Assembly: GCF_002257705.1 (NCBI RefSeq) | Contig: NZ_LSLK01000137.1 | Coordinates: 1-64,000, forward strand | DNA length: 64,000 nucleotides | Origin: Sporomusa silvacetica DSM 10669 | GTDB lineage: Bacteria > Bacillota > Negativicutes > Sporomusales > Sporomusaceae | Direction: 5' to 3' | Shown here: piece after piece, positions 32,550-42,001 of the stretch | Position numbering within the stretch: the stretch's first letter is position 1 | How the letters are laid out: every line of letters begins with the position of its first letter | Notes under the pieces: generated by a model | Told to the model about the DNA's origin: nothing | What the model saw: the letters and a program-made list of their open reading frames with translations, nothing else | Databases searched by the model: none | Position numbers and translations under genes: made by a program

Positions 32550-33449
32550 CTAAAAGTAAGGCAGTTCGATAGCTGGAAATGTACTAACCCTAGGGTGACA
32601 AATAATCATATCTACATGACAGTTACATTGATTTATCCCTAGATTATAGCTGTCGCCAAGAGCGAAATGCACGGTGCCGGCTGCCTTTTCATCAACCGAA
32701 ATGTTGTGCATGTTTTGTCTATACGCTGGATTAAGCCCCAGTGCAAACTCACCAATCAAATTGATTTCCGGCTCGAAAGGTGCAATATATTTGCGAAACT
32801 CTGGCGAACACTCACTAAGCCGCCCCTGCTCAAACACGAGTCTTTGTGGCTCGGCCGGCAGCCAGGAGCGAGTAATTGTACCATCAATCACCAACACTCC
32901 ATTGAACGATTCTTCAATCGGGCAGGTATAAATTTCGCCATCTGGCATTTGCGCCAAATGATTGCTGCTGCAGATACCATCAGCAGCAATCCATTGCCGT
33001 CCAGTGACACCAAAGGAAATGTCGGTACCCAGCGCTGAGGTAATATGGATTGTATCCACCCCTTCCAGCGCTTTTTTAATTTGTGTTAACTGCAATGCCA
33101 GTTCACGATAGTTGGTCTTACCCCAGAAAGCATCTGCCAAATAACTTTTTTGCCAGTCAAATAAACTCAATATTCGACATCCCCGCTGAAGCATACCAAT
33201 ACGTTCCAATTTACATTTTTCATACCCCGGCTTATCGGGTTCATATACCTCAATAACATGACTCACAACATCATACCATTCCTGCTTTTCAAACGATGTT
33301 GTCCTCGCATTTACCACATATGCCGGATAGGGCAGCAGCTGCGCTATAGCGTGTGCTAACTCCCGCTCTGATTGATAACATACTACTACCCCGGTGACAG
33401 GGCCGCCCTCGTTCAGTGAATTAATTAAATTCTGTTGCAATATACTCAT
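32550..33449 (-). CDS. M29-like aminopeptidase family protein
   Basis: 299 aa from ATG 33449 (GGTGGAGGACTATTATT before it). The C-terminal half has the M29 metalloaminopeptidase pattern: NLAQMPDGEIYTCPIEE-like region, IGEFALGLNP, and AAGTVHFALGDSYN with CHVDMIICHP. The region includes Glu and His residues fit for two metal ions. The same fold also covers NicX-type ring-cleaving dioxygenases, so the reaction is not certain. It lies behind the peptide ABC transporter genes with a hairpin between, and would cleave imported peptides. Confidence 0.7.
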   Translation of the reverse strand: MSILQQNLINSLNEGGPVTGVVVCYQSERELAHAIAQLLPYPAYVVNARTTSFEKQEWYDVVSHVIEVYEPDKPGYEKCKLERIGMLQRGCRILSLFDWQKSYLADAFWGKTNYRELALQLTQIKKALEGVDTIHITSALGTDISFGVTGRQWIAADGICSSNHLAQMPDGEIYTCPIEESFNGVLVIDGTITRSWLPAEPQRLVFEQGRLSECSPEFRKYIAPFEPEINLIGEFALGLNPAYRQNMHNISVDEKAAGTVHFALGDSYNLGINQCNCHVDMIICHPRVSTFPAIELPYF

Positions 33450-33488
33450 AATAATAGTCCTCCACCTATTTTGCCGTTTGTAAGTAAA

Positions 33489-33514
33489 AGCGCTCGTCAC
33501 AAAGAACGAGCGCT
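33489..33514 (-). terminator. intercistronic hairpin after the solute-binding protein gene
   Basis: 9-bp stem AGCGCTCGT / ACGAGCGCT, followed on the minus strand by TTTTACTT. It probably lowers read-through into the peptidase gene. Confidence 0.65.
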
Positions 33515-33523
33515 AATTTTCCT

Positions 33524-35140
33524 TTATTTTGATTCTTCCAGGCTGATACCGTAGTACGGCATATCACCCCAGCCATTCCAAGCCACTTTAAAGTTCTTCA
33601 CTCTTGGCTGAACCACAAATAGATGTTCTGGCGAAAAGAGTGGTAACCAAGCAGCATCATTAATGACAATCTGATTTTCCATTTCTTGATACAGCTTATA
33701 GCGTTCTTCCTGATTGGTCATTTTCCGTGCTTGTTCCAACTGCCCAGCTACTGTTTCATTTTTATAATTATAGGAGCGTGTTACCGCATTACGGGGCGCA
33801 AAAAATGTATAAATGAAATTATCCGGATCATTAAAATCGGCTGACCATATATCCATATACATTGGCAACTGGCCTTGTTTCCTGGTAGATAATAATGAGG
33901 CTCTATCCATTTGCTTAATTTCTACAGTAATGCCAACTTGCTTCAGCATCGCCTGGACAGCTTCATTGACACGGAGTGTCTCCGGCCGGTCTGACGCGCT
34001 TGCAATCACCATACTAAAACCATCGGGATATCCCGCATCCACCAACAATTGTTTGGCTTTTTGCGGATCATACGCAATTTGCGAAGCATTCGGATTATAG
34101 CCTAGCAAACCTGGCGGCATAATGGTATTCACTAATTTTCCTTTGCCAAAATACAGTTTATCAAGCAGTTCCTGACGATTAATCGCCATTTGAAAAGCCT
34201 TTCTCACGCGTACATCATCAAAAGGTTTGATATTTTCATTAATACTATAATAATAGAGACCTACTCTTGGACCTTTAACAATTTGATTTTTCCATTTATC
34301 ACTGCCCTCAAAATAAGGAATCTGCGTTCTGGCCAAATCACAGTTAAATACATCTAGTTCGCCTGTTTCAAACAACATTTTTTGCGTATCCGCATCTGGC
34401 ACAATTTTTATGATAATCCCGTCCAGAGCTGCTTTCCCGCCCCAATACTGGTCATAGGCAACCATCGTAATATGATCGTTAACTTTCCACTCTTTGATTT
34501 TAAACGGCCCTGTACCCACCGTTTTTTCGGGATCTAACCCAAACTGTGTTCCTGCCGCCTCGGTAGCTTTGCGGTTATAAATCGACGCTGCCGGTGTAGC
34601 TAGATTGGCTAAAAATGGGGCAAACGGCTGGGCTAAGGTAATTTCAACAGTATATTTATCGACAGCTTTTATGCCAGCGGTAGTATCGGCTTTACCCTCC
34701 ATCCGTTCTTTTGCACCGGCAATCATATCAAAAAAATCGGTATTTAAGGCTTTGGTTTTCGGATTGAGCATCCGGTCAACAGTATATACTACATCATCAG
34801 CGGTAAGTTCTTCACCATTATGAAACTTAACTCCTTGACGCAGGTGAAACGTATATACTTTGCCATCAGCAGAAATATCCCATTTTTCTGCCAGCCCGGG
34901 AACCATTTCTGATACCCCTGGTGCACTCGTTTTTATTTCCACCAGTCGCTCAAAGATATTTAGCGGCAAATTATATTCTTCCGTATTCATCTGAGTATCG
35001 GCAGTCCCTGGATCATTTATGGCAGCCACTCTTAGTGTGTTTTTGCTAGTGGATTTATTCATGAGTGAACAACCTGTCATAAATACAAACGAAAAACATA
35101 AAACAATAGCGATCGCGATCATCTTTTTACAGTAACTCAC
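33524..35140 (-). CDS. peptide/nickel-type ABC transporter substrate-binding lipoprotein
   Basis: 538 aa, SBP_bac_5 family. Lipoprotein signal with lipobox FMTGC near residue 24. Typical family segments: LNIFERLVEI, WDISADGKVYTFHLRQGVKF, HNGEELTADDVVYTVDRML, GTGPFKI, and VRKAFQMAINRQELLDKLYF. It captures peptides or similar solutes outside the inner membrane and delivers them to the permease pair encoded upstream. Last transporter gene of the dpp-type operon. Substrate cannot be fixed, but the peptidase next door favours peptides. Confidence 0.9.
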   Translation of the reverse strand: MSYCKKMIAIAIVLCFSFVFMTGCSLMNKSTSKNTLRVAAINDPGTADTQMNTEEYNLPLNIFERLVEIKTSAPGVSEMVPGLAEKWDISADGKVYTFHLRQGVKFHNGEELTADDVVYTVDRMLNPKTKALNTDFFDMIAGAKERMEGKADTTAGIKAVDKYTVEITLAQPFAPFLANLATPAASIYNRKATEAAGTQFGLDPEKTVGTGPFKIKEWKVNDHITMVAYDQYWGGKAALDGIIIKIVPDADTQKMLFETGELDVFNCDLARTQIPYFEGSDKWKNQIVKGPRVGLYYYSINENIKPFDDVRVRKAFQMAINRQELLDKLYFGKGKLVNTIMPPGLLGYNPNASQIAYDPQKAKQLLVDAGYPDGFSMVIASASDRPETLRVNEAVQAMLKQVGITVEIKQMDRASLLSTRKQGQLPMYMDIWSADFNDPDNFIYTFFAPRNAVTRSYNYKNETVAGQLEQARKMTNQEERYKLYQEMENQIVINDAAWLPLFSPEHLFVVQPRVKNFKVAWNGWGDMPYYGISLEESK

Positions 35141-35205
35141 TAAAACCCCTCCCTAAAATTTCTAAATAGACATCTATAAAATCCTTAACCTAAGTGCCTT
35201 TTTGT

Positions 35206-36177
35206 TTAGGTTAGAGAAAAATGACAAGCACATTTTCTCCCGCCATAGTCCGCTAACTTTGGTTCCTCTACCCGACAAATTTCTTGTACATAGGGACAAC
35301 GAGTGTGAAATCTACAACCCGGCGGCGGATTCATGGGACTAGGCACCTCCCCTTCCAACAGCAGTCTTGCCCGATTGCGCAGCTTAGGGTTTGGCACTGG
35401 TGCCGCATTCATCAAAAATGATGTATACGGATGCAGTGGCTGCTCAAATATCTCTTCACAATTTCCTAGTTCGACAACTTTCCCCAAAAACATCACACAC
35501 ACACGGTCAGCCATATAACGTACCACACTCAAATTATGAGAGATAAAAAAGTAAGTCAACCCAAACTGTGCCTGCAAATCTTTGAGCAAATTGAGAATTT
35601 GTGATTGGATCGAAACATCAAGCGCCGATACTGGCTCGTCACAAATCAACAATTCCGGATTTAACGCCAAGGCTCTGGCGATACCGATGCGCTGACGTTG
35701 TCCGCCGCTAAATTGGTGAGGATACCGATTCATAAATTCTTGTCGTAGTCCCACCAGATTCATTAATTGTTCGACCCTAATTTCCTTGTTCTTACCTACT
35801 GCCAGTTTATGTGTTGTCAACGGCTCGCCAATAATATCGATAACCTTCATCCGCGGATTGAGACAGGCATACGGATCCTGAAAAATAAATTGCACCTGTT
35901 TTTTGAACTGGTTAGCTGCCTCAGCTCGTAGATTAAAGATATTTTCGCCTTTATAAAGAACTTCTCCGTCTGTCGGCTGCAATAGATTAATCAACAATCG
36001 CGCCAACGTACTTTTACCGCAGCCTGATTCACCTACCAAGGCCAACGTTTCATGCTGAACTATTTCTAAATCAACATTATCTACAGCCTTAACAATATTT
36101 TTCTGTTTACTCAACCAGCCGCCTGTATCAAAAAAGTATTTTTTTAAATTCTTGCTTTGAATAAGTATATCGCCCAC
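35206..36177 (-). CDS. peptide ABC transporter ATP-binding protein (DppF/OppF type)
   Basis: 323 aa. Walker A GESGCGKSTLA near 50-60, ABC signature FSGGQRQRIGIARALALNP, Walker B LLICDEPVSALD, H-loop ISHNLSVV. The C-terminal oligopeptide-transporter extension has CRFHTRCPYVQEIC, a Cys set that binds an Fe-S cluster in some DppD/F homologues. GTG 36177 is chosen because GGGAG lies 9 bp upstream; GTG 36186 is too close. Pairs with the ATPase encoded 13 bp upstream. Confidence 0.9.
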   Translation of the reverse strand: MGDILIQSKNLKKYFFDTGGWLSKQKNIVKAVDNVDLEIVQHETLALVGESGCGKSTLARLLINLLQPTDGEVLYKGENIFNLRAEAANQFKKQVQFIFQDPYACLNPRMKVIDIIGEPLTTHKLAVGKNKEIRVEQLMNLVGLRQEFMNRYPHQFSGGQRQRIGIARALALNPELLICDEPVSALDVSIQSQILNLLKDLQAQFGLTYFFISHNLSVVRYMADRVCVMFLGKVVELGNCEEIFEQPLHPYTSFLMNAAPVPNPKLRNRARLLLEGEVPSPMNPPPGCRFHTRCPYVQEICRVEEPKLADYGGRKCACHFSLT

Positions 36178-36189
36178 AGTAAGCACTCC

Positions 36190-37218
36190 CTAACCACGAT
36201 ACTTTAAGCAGCGAACCAAATGTCCCTGGCCAACATCCACCAAGTCTGGTTCTTGTTCCGCACAGATAGCCGAGGCAGATTCGCAGCGGGGAAAAAACCT
36301 ACAGCCTTTGGGCAACTGCAGCAAGTTTGGCAACATACCTGGTATGTTGTAAAGCCGCTCGCCGTTTTTCCGGAGGGTAGGCAGCGCTTTTAGCAAACCG
36401 GCTGTATAAGGATGCAAACAATTGTCAAACAGTTCAAAGACATTGGCCTGTTCTACAATTTTTCCTGCATACATAATTGTAACATCATCACAAACTTCGG
36501 CCACAACTCCCATATCATGGGTAATCAGCACAATTGCGGAATCAAGTTCGGCCTGCAATTTTTTCATCAATTGCAAAATTTGGGCCTGCACAGTAACATC
36601 AAGAGCTGTAGTTGGTTCATCCGCTATTAACAGCTTCGGCCTGCAGCAAAGCGCCATCGCAATCATCACTCGCTGGCGCAAGCCGCCAGAAAGTTGATGG
36701 GGATACGTGTCCAGTCGCTTTTGTGGCTCTGGTATACCAACTAACTTGAACATTTCAAGAGCTTTTTCTTTCGCCTCAGCTTTACCTAACTGTTGATGGA
36801 GGATTGCTGCTTCCATCACCTGTTTACCCACTGTATAAACAGGGTTTAACGAAGTCATTGGTTCTTGAAAGATCATCGACATCTCATTGCCTCTGACTTG
36901 GCACATTTCTTTTTCGGTCAAATTCACTAAATTTTTTCCATCAAGAACAATACTGCCAGCTACAATTTTTCCTGACGGAGCAGGCACCAAGCCCATGAGG
37001 GACAACGCTGTCATGCTCTTGCCACAACCAGATTCGCCGACAATACCAACGATTCGTCCTTTTTTTACTGTAAAGCTTACATCATCAACCGCAGGAATTA
37101 CGCCTTTTTTGGTAAAAAAATAGGTTTTAAGGCCTGTTACTGCTAACATCATATCCTTTTCAGCTATAGCTGTACCATTTATCTTGTGCTCATCAATCAC
37201 TGCACTATCTTCTGCCAT
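36190..37218 (-). CDS. peptide ABC transporter ATP-binding protein (DppD/OppD type)
   Basis: 342 aa from ATG 37218 (GGGGGCAATTATC before it). Walker A GESGCGKSMTALS, signature LSGGLRQRVMIAMAL, Walker B LLIADEPTTALD, H-loop ITHDMGVV, and C-terminal CRFFPRCESASAIC. Second energising subunit of the importer. 19 bp after the permease gene. Confidence 0.9.
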   Translation of the reverse strand: MAEDSAVIDEHKINGTAIAEKDMMLAVTGLKTYFFTKKGVIPAVDDVSFTVKKGRIVGIVGESGCGKSMTALSLMGLVPAPSGKIVAGSIVLDGKNLVNLTEKEMCQVRGNEMSMIFQEPMTSLNPVYTVGKQVMEAAILHQQLGKAEAKEKALEMFKLVGIPEPQKRLDTYPHQLSGGLRQRVMIAMALCCRPKLLIADEPTTALDVTVQAQILQLMKKLQAELDSAIVLITHDMGVVAEVCDDVTIMYAGKIVEQANVFELFDNCLHPYTAGLLKALPTLRKNGERLYNIPGMLPNLLQLPKGCRFFPRCESASAICAEQEPDLVDVGQGHLVRCLKYRG

Positions 37219-37237
37219 GATAATTGCCCCCAAATGC

Positions 37238-38122
37238 TTACTGTTTTAGATATGGGTCCAGAGCGTCTCGCAAACCGTCTCCCAGGAAGTTAAAAGCCAA
37301 TGCCACTAATAATATCGCGACTCCTGGTACAATGGCTATCCAGGGAGCCATAAACAAAAATTCCTTTCCTGATGAAGCCATGAGGCCCCAGCTGGCCATA
37401 GGCGGTTGTGCGCCCACGCCCAGAAAGCTCAAGGTTGCTTCTGCCATAATAGCCTCAGGAATACCCAAGGTAAACAGCACCAGCAAAGAAGGAATACAAT
37501 TAGGCAACAGATGCCGTACCAGTATCACCCAATTCTTTACACCCATTATTTTAGCTGCTTCGACAAATTCTTTTTCTTTTAATACAAGAGTTTGCGATCT
37601 GACAACCCTGGCTGTTCCCGCCCAGTTCACCAGGCTTATGGCAATGAAGATGTTCAGCAGACTTGCCCCTAATGTATACATTACTACCATCGCCAACAGC
37701 AACGAAGGAAATGCCATAACAACATCGGCTGTTCTCATAATAATATAATCAGTCTTCTTGCCATAATAACCGGCTATCAGTCCCAGCATTGTACCGATCA
37801 TCATGGAGATTATTGTTGGCACCAAACCAATCACTAACGATATTCTCGATCCATAGATAATTCTACTTAAAATATCACGGCCAAACATATCTGTACCCAG
37901 TAAATATTGGGCAGAAGGCTTCTGAAATTGCTGACTCATATCCACATGGTAAGGATCGTAGGGCGCTATATAGGGAGCCAACACAGCGGCGCTAATAAAT
38001 ATCAATAATACTATGCAGCCAGCTAAAGCGCTTTTATTTTGCTTTATTGATTGAAATAATTCTGTCAAAAACGATTCCTCAACATATTGTGGTTGCTCTA
38101 TTGCCTGTAGTTGCGATTCCAT
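37238..38122 (-). CDS. peptide ABC transporter permease (DppC type)
   Basis: 294 aa, six TM helices with a long cytoplasmic N-terminus of about 30 residues, as in DppC/OppC. The segment QYLLGTDMFGRDILSRIIYG and the EAA loop FVEAAKIMGVKNWVILVRHL are diagnostic. ATG 38122 follows GAGGGTGAACAC; 10 bp gap to the preceding permease gene. Confidence 0.9.
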   Translation of the reverse strand: MESQLQAIEQPQYVEESFLTELFQSIKQNKSALAGCIVLLIFISAAVLAPYIAPYDPYHVDMSQQFQKPSAQYLLGTDMFGRDILSRIIYGSRISLVIGLVPTIISMMIGTMLGLIAGYYGKKTDYIIMRTADVVMAFPSLLLAMVVMYTLGASLLNIFIAISLVNWAGTARVVRSQTLVLKEKEFVEAAKIMGVKNWVILVRHLLPNCIPSLLVLFTLGIPEAIMAEATLSFLGVGAQPPMASWGLMASSGKEFLFMAPWIAIVPGVAILLVALAFNFLGDGLRDALDPYLKQ

Positions 38123-38132
38123 GTGTTCACCC

Positions 38133-39053
38133 TCATTTATTTTTAATGCGTGGATCTAAGAAAAAATACATCATATCAGCTGCTAGATTACCCAAGATAA
38201 CCAGAATGGTAGTAAAAAGGATGGAGCCCTGTAATAGCGGCAAATCTCTAGTCTGAATAGCATTAACCGCAATACGCCCTATTCCCGGAATGCTAAAAAT
38301 AGTCTCAGTTATAACTGATCCCGAAAGCATGGAAGCCACTTGGATTGCCATAACTGTGACTACCGGTAAAAATGAATTTTTGAGCGCATGGTTAAACAGA
38401 ACAGCAATCGCTGACAAGCCTTTGGCTCTAGCTGTTCGAATATAATCATTACCCATAACCTCCAACAAGCTGGAACGAGTTAGACGGGCAATCGTCCCTG
38501 CTGCCCCCCACCCCAAGACCACTGCAGGCATAATAAGACAAAGTATATTATCAAAACCCGAAACAGGCAGCCAACCCAGTGTAAAGGCAAAAATGTACTG
38601 CAATAAAAGGCCTGACCAAAAGACAGGCATTGATACACCGAGCAACGCACTACCCATAAAAAAATAATCAATAACAGAATATTTTTTAACAACAGACAAT
38701 ATTCCTGCCGGAACTCCTACTACCCAGGAAAAAACCATAGCCGCTGTTGCCAATACTAAGGTATTAGGAAAAGCATCCCATAGTAACGTAGCAACAGGCC
38801 TGTTCATCTTATAGGAAACACCAAAATCGCCATGCAGTGCGTCCCATACAAAATTAAAATACTGTATATATATTGGCTCATCCAAATGCATTTGCGCCCG
38901 CACCCGCGCTATAGTATCTGGATCAACATGGTCATTCATCATCAATGTCACCGGGTCACCAGGAACAATATGTAAAAGTATAAAAATAAGTAATGTTACT
39001 CCTAATAATATTGGAATGGAACTGATAATACGCTTAATAATGAATAGTACCAC
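38133..39053 (-). CDS. peptide ABC transporter permease (DppB type)
   Basis: 306 aa, six TM helices. The DppB N-terminus (IIKRIISSIPILLGVTLLIF) and the periplasmic HIVPGDPVTLMM segment are typical, with the EAA loop YIRTARAKGLSAIAVLFNHA. GTG 39053 follows GGGAGGATTACTAA. First gene of the operon, 170 bp behind a good promoter. Confidence 0.9.
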   Translation of the reverse strand: MVLFIIKRIISSIPILLGVTLLIFILLHIVPGDPVTLMMNDHVDPDTIARVRAQMHLDEPIYIQYFNFVWDALHGDFGVSYKMNRPVATLLWDAFPNTLVLATAAMVFSWVVGVPAGILSVVKKYSVIDYFFMGSALLGVSMPVFWSGLLLQYIFAFTLGWLPVSGFDNILCLIMPAVVLGWGAAGTIARLTRSSLLEVMGNDYIRTARAKGLSAIAVLFNHALKNSFLPVVTVMAIQVASMLSGSVITETIFSIPGIGRIAVNAIQTRDLPLLQGSILFTTILVILGNLAADMMYFFLDPRIKNK

Positions 39054-39223
39054 TTAGTAATCCTCCCACCAAAGAGCAAATAGATTCAAATTGCAACAGC
39101 AAAAAATAAAAACACCGTGTATTCGCATCTACTACTATTCGAACTTTCACGGCGTCTTTGCCTAATTTAATAATTTTTCAATTTATAATCACACTTTTTA
39201 CATGCATCAATTTACCATGTAAG

Positions 39224-39252
39224 ATTATACCATGATGTCCAACTTGAGTCAA
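39224..39252 (-). promoter_or_regulatory. promoter of the dpp-type operon
   Basis: Minus-strand TTGACT (39252-39247), a 17-bp spacer and TATAAT (39229-39224). A start near 39217 gives a 165-nt leader containing an imperfect stem (ACACCGTG with CACGGCGT). Confidence 0.7.
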
Positions 39253-39296
39253 ACAAACTCGTAACATTGTTTATTTTAGAGAAAACTGGTACTTTT

Positions 39297-39335
39297 AAGG
39301 ACTAAACCCAGCGAATTCTGCAGGATTTAGTCCTT
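39297..39335 (-). terminator. terminator of the liv-M20 operon
   Basis: 10-bp stem AAGGACTAAA / TTTAGTCCTT with a large partly paired loop, 14 bp after the M20 peptidase stop. Confidence 0.65.
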
Positions 39336-39348
39336 AAAAATTAATCAC

Positions 39349-40512
39349 TTACGCTTTATAGCCTTTTGCAAAATTCTCATAAAAACGCACCGCAGCCAAA
39401 TACTTTTCGATCACTACATACTCATCTGGCTGATGAGCCTGCGCATCATCTCCCGGACCATAAAATATAACCGGCAAATTTTTACCTTGTAACAAAATAG
39501 AAGCATCTGTGTAGAAATTTACGCCTCTGACAGTTACCGGTGCTTGCGCGTATTCCTGAACACACCGCTGCGCCAAGCTGATCACCGGATGGTCTTCTGG
39601 GCACGCTACTGGATCACAGGAATGCAGCAACTTTACCTCGGCAGCAAAGTTGGGTTCAGTTTGTTTGAGCGCGAGAATGATATCCTCAATTATTTTTTGC
39701 GCATCGCTGGCTGTTTGACCTGGTATTAAACGGAAATCCACCTGACAGGTACAAGCATCTGGTACCACATTTGTCGCAACTCCGCCCGCAATCTGGTTGA
39801 TACTCAAGGTAGGCATACCCAGCCATTTATTTGGCGGCAAATCAAAAGAAACTGCAGTCAATTTCGTTATAATTGCGTTCATCCTTACTATCGCATTTAC
39901 TCCCAAATGCGGCATTGAACCATGCGCCGTAGACCCCCGAGTAGTGATTTCCAACCAGGCAGCACCTTTATGTGTCACAATGACATCGCCGTTGCTAGGT
40001 TCACCGACCACGGCTGCCGCTACCTTTTTCATACCGCCAGCTGCAACAAAGGCCTTGGCCCCAAGACAACTTACTTCTTCCCCGGCAGTGGCCAACAAGA
40101 TAACATCCTGTTCTGGCACAAACCCTTGCCGTTTCAGCAAGACTAATGAATAAAGCATAGCCGCCAAGCCACTTTTCATATCAGCGGCACCACGACCATA
40201 AAGCCGGCCATTGACAATCTCGGCAGCAAAAGGATCGTACAGCCACTTTTGCTGGCCTGGGGGCACCGTATCCATATGTCCTGTATAAAGTAGTGACGAA
40301 TTGCTGGTTTTCCCCTTAATGGTTACGATAAGATTGCTGCGGCCACTCTCAATCTCAATAATTTCGCTGTCTATATTGCGCTCTTTTAGCCAGTCAGCAA
40401 GCCATTTTGCCAAACTGTCTTCATTGCCTGGCGGGTTTGTGGTATTCATGGCGATCATATTCTGCAGCAATTTAATCGCTGCCGCAGCATCCCATTCACT
40501 CATTAGACTCAC
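39349..40512 (-). CDS. M20-family metallopeptidase (ArgE/DapE-like)
   Basis: 387 aa. Zinc ligands are in the expected places: LLYTGHMDTVPPG (His, first Asp), GRLYGRGAADMKSGLAAML (bridging Asp), ATAGEEVSCLGA (catalytic Glu and ligand Glu), VVGEPSNGD and a C-terminal DDAQAHQPDEY (His). It hydrolyses an N-acyl amino acid or short peptide; the natural substrate is unknown. GTG 40512 with GGAGGGAATAGCA is preferred, overlapping the livF end by 17 bp. Being the last gene of a Liv-type operon, it may release amino acids from the imported compound. Confidence 0.87.
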   Translation of the reverse strand: MSLMSEWDAAAAIKLLQNMIAMNTTNPPGNEDSLAKWLADWLKERNIDSEIIEIESGRSNLIVTIKGKTSNSSLLYTGHMDTVPPGQQKWLYDPFAAEIVNGRLYGRGAADMKSGLAAMLYSLVLLKRQGFVPEQDVILLATAGEEVSCLGAKAFVAAGGMKKVAAAVVGEPSNGDVIVTHKGAAWLEITTRGSTAHGSMPHLGVNAIVRMNAIITKLTAVSFDLPPNKWLGMPTLSINQIAGGVATNVVPDACTCQVDFRLIPGQTASDAQKIIEDIILALKQTEPNFAAEVKLLHSCDPVACPEDHPVISLAQRCVQEYAQAPVTVRGVNFYTDASILLQGKNLPVIFYGPGDDAQAHQPDEYVVIEKYLAAVRFYENFAKGYKA

Positions 40513-41233
40513 TGCTATTCCCTCCTTTGCCATGTTTTAGGTATACTTCTTTTATTTTCTCTTTGGAAGCCGGATCAGACTCCGTACTTTCCAAGATAAT
40601 TCTTCCCTTTTGCAACAAATAGGCGTGATGGGACATTTGGATAGCTTTGAATCCATTTTGTTCAATTAATAAGACAGTGGTACCTTCTTTACTAATCTCA
40701 TCAATAGTACGGAAAATTTCATTGACCATGAGCGGTGCCAAACCCAGCGAAGGCTCATCCATCAGCATAATTTGCGGTTGACTCATCATTGCTCGGCCCA
40801 TGGCCACCATTTGCTGTTCACCGCCACTCATCGTGCCTGCATTCTGGCTGCTTCTTTCGGCCAAACGCGGGAACAGAGTGAATACTTTATCCAGACTAGA
40901 ACGGACCTGAGCTTTATCTTTGATATTACAAGCCCCGATTTGCAGGTTCTCCCAGACTGTCATTTTCGGAAAAACCCGTCGGCCTTCCGGAACCACTGCA
41001 ATACCACTTTTAACAATGTCCTCAGTAGACAAACCGTTAATCTTCTTACCCCCAAAAACGATTTCACCGGTTAGCGCCGGTACCAAGCCCAAAATGGTTT
41101 TAATCATCGTTGTTTTACCAGCGCCATTGCTGCCCAACAAACAGGTAATCGAGCCACGCGGCACCTTGAGCGACACATCCTTAAGCACCGGAATAGAACC
41201 ATATGCTGTGGAAACCATATTGATTGTTAGCAT
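40496..41233 (-). CDS. branched-chain amino-acid-type ABC transporter ATPase (LivF)
   Basis: 245 aa. Walker A LLGSNGAGKTTMIK near 32-45, signature TMSGGEQQMVAMGRAMM, Walker B IMLMDEPSLGLAP, with LivF-type IAVVPEGRRVFPKMTV. Its ATG overlaps the livG stop. Inner-membrane import of a hydrophobic amino acid or analogue. Confidence 0.9.
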   Translation of the reverse strand: MLTINMVSTAYGSIPVLKDVSLKVPRGSITCLLGSNGAGKTTMIKTILGLVPALTGEIVFGGKKINGLSTEDIVKSGIAVVPEGRRVFPKMTVWENLQIGACNIKDKAQVRSSLDKVFTLFPRLAERSSQNAGTMSGGEQQMVAMGRAMMSQPQIMLMDEPSLGLAPLMVNEIFRTIDEISKEGTTVLLIEQNGFKAIQMSHHAYLLQKGRIILESTESDPASKEKIKEVYLKHGKGGNSSESNE

Positions 41234-41997
41234 GCCGATTCCTCCTGCCCTAAGTACGCTTTAATAACTTCCGGGTCTTGTTCCACTTCGTCAAAAGAAC
41301 CGCAAGCAATGCACCGTCCATAGTTTAATACCATTACCTGGTCAACCAATCCTTTAATAAAATCCATATCATGTTCAACCACGATGATCGATAAATCAGG
41401 TAATTTAGCTTTCACTTTATTGAGATCACTCATCAGAGTTGCCGTTTCTATGGCGTCCATCCCTGCCGATGGTTCGTCTAGAAGCAGGATTTTGGGCTGA
41501 GCCGCCAATGCCCGGCAAATTTCCAATCGACGCCTATCCGCATACGATAGATCTTTCGATAATTTATTACTTTGCTTAATTAACAGATCGCCAAAAATAC
41601 TCATGATCTCAGTCGCCTTGTCAATTGACTTTTTATATAATTGGCCACTGCGGCCAAACAAGGTACCTCTTAGCGATATAGTGCGAACTTCTTCAAAACC
41701 CATCATAACATTTTCAATGACATTCAAGTTCCAAAATAGTCGACCGTTCTGGAATGTCCGCGCAATCCCCATACGGAACACCTGATCTGCACTGCGGCCT
41801 TGAATTGGCACATCATTGAGCAGTATGCGGCCACTGGTGGGTAAGTAAATCCCTGATAACAGATTAAACAACGTCGTTTTACCTGATCCATTTGGACCGA
41901 TAACCCCTAGGGTCTTGCCTTGCTTTAAGGACATATTGACATGATCTACCGCAACCAAGCCTCCGAACTGAATAGTTAGTCCCTGCACTGTTAGCAT
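41227..41997 (-). CDS. branched-chain amino-acid-type ABC transporter ATPase (LivG)
   Basis: 256 aa from ATG 41997 (GGAGGAATAAAATT before it; a longer frame to 42102 lies within livM). Walker A VIGPNGSGKTTLFN, LivG-type GIARTFQNGRLFWNLNV, signature-like LSYADRRRLEICRAL, Walker B ILLLDEPSAGMD. The signature is LSYADRR instead of LSGGQ, a known LivG deviation. Overlaps livF by 7 bp. Confidence 0.9.
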   Translation of the reverse strand: MLTVQGLTIQFGGLVAVDHVNMSLKQGKTLGVIGPNGSGKTTLFNLLSGIYLPTSGRILLNDVPIQGRSADQVFRMGIARTFQNGRLFWNLNVIENVMMGFEEVRTISLRGTLFGRSGQLYKKSIDKATEIMSIFGDLLIKQSNKLSKDLSYADRRRLEICRALAAQPKILLLDEPSAGMDAIETATLMSDLNKVKAKLPDLSIIVVEHDMDFIKGLVDQVMVLNYGRCIACGSFDEVEQDPEVIKAYLGQEESAC

Positions 41998-42001
41998 AAT
42001 T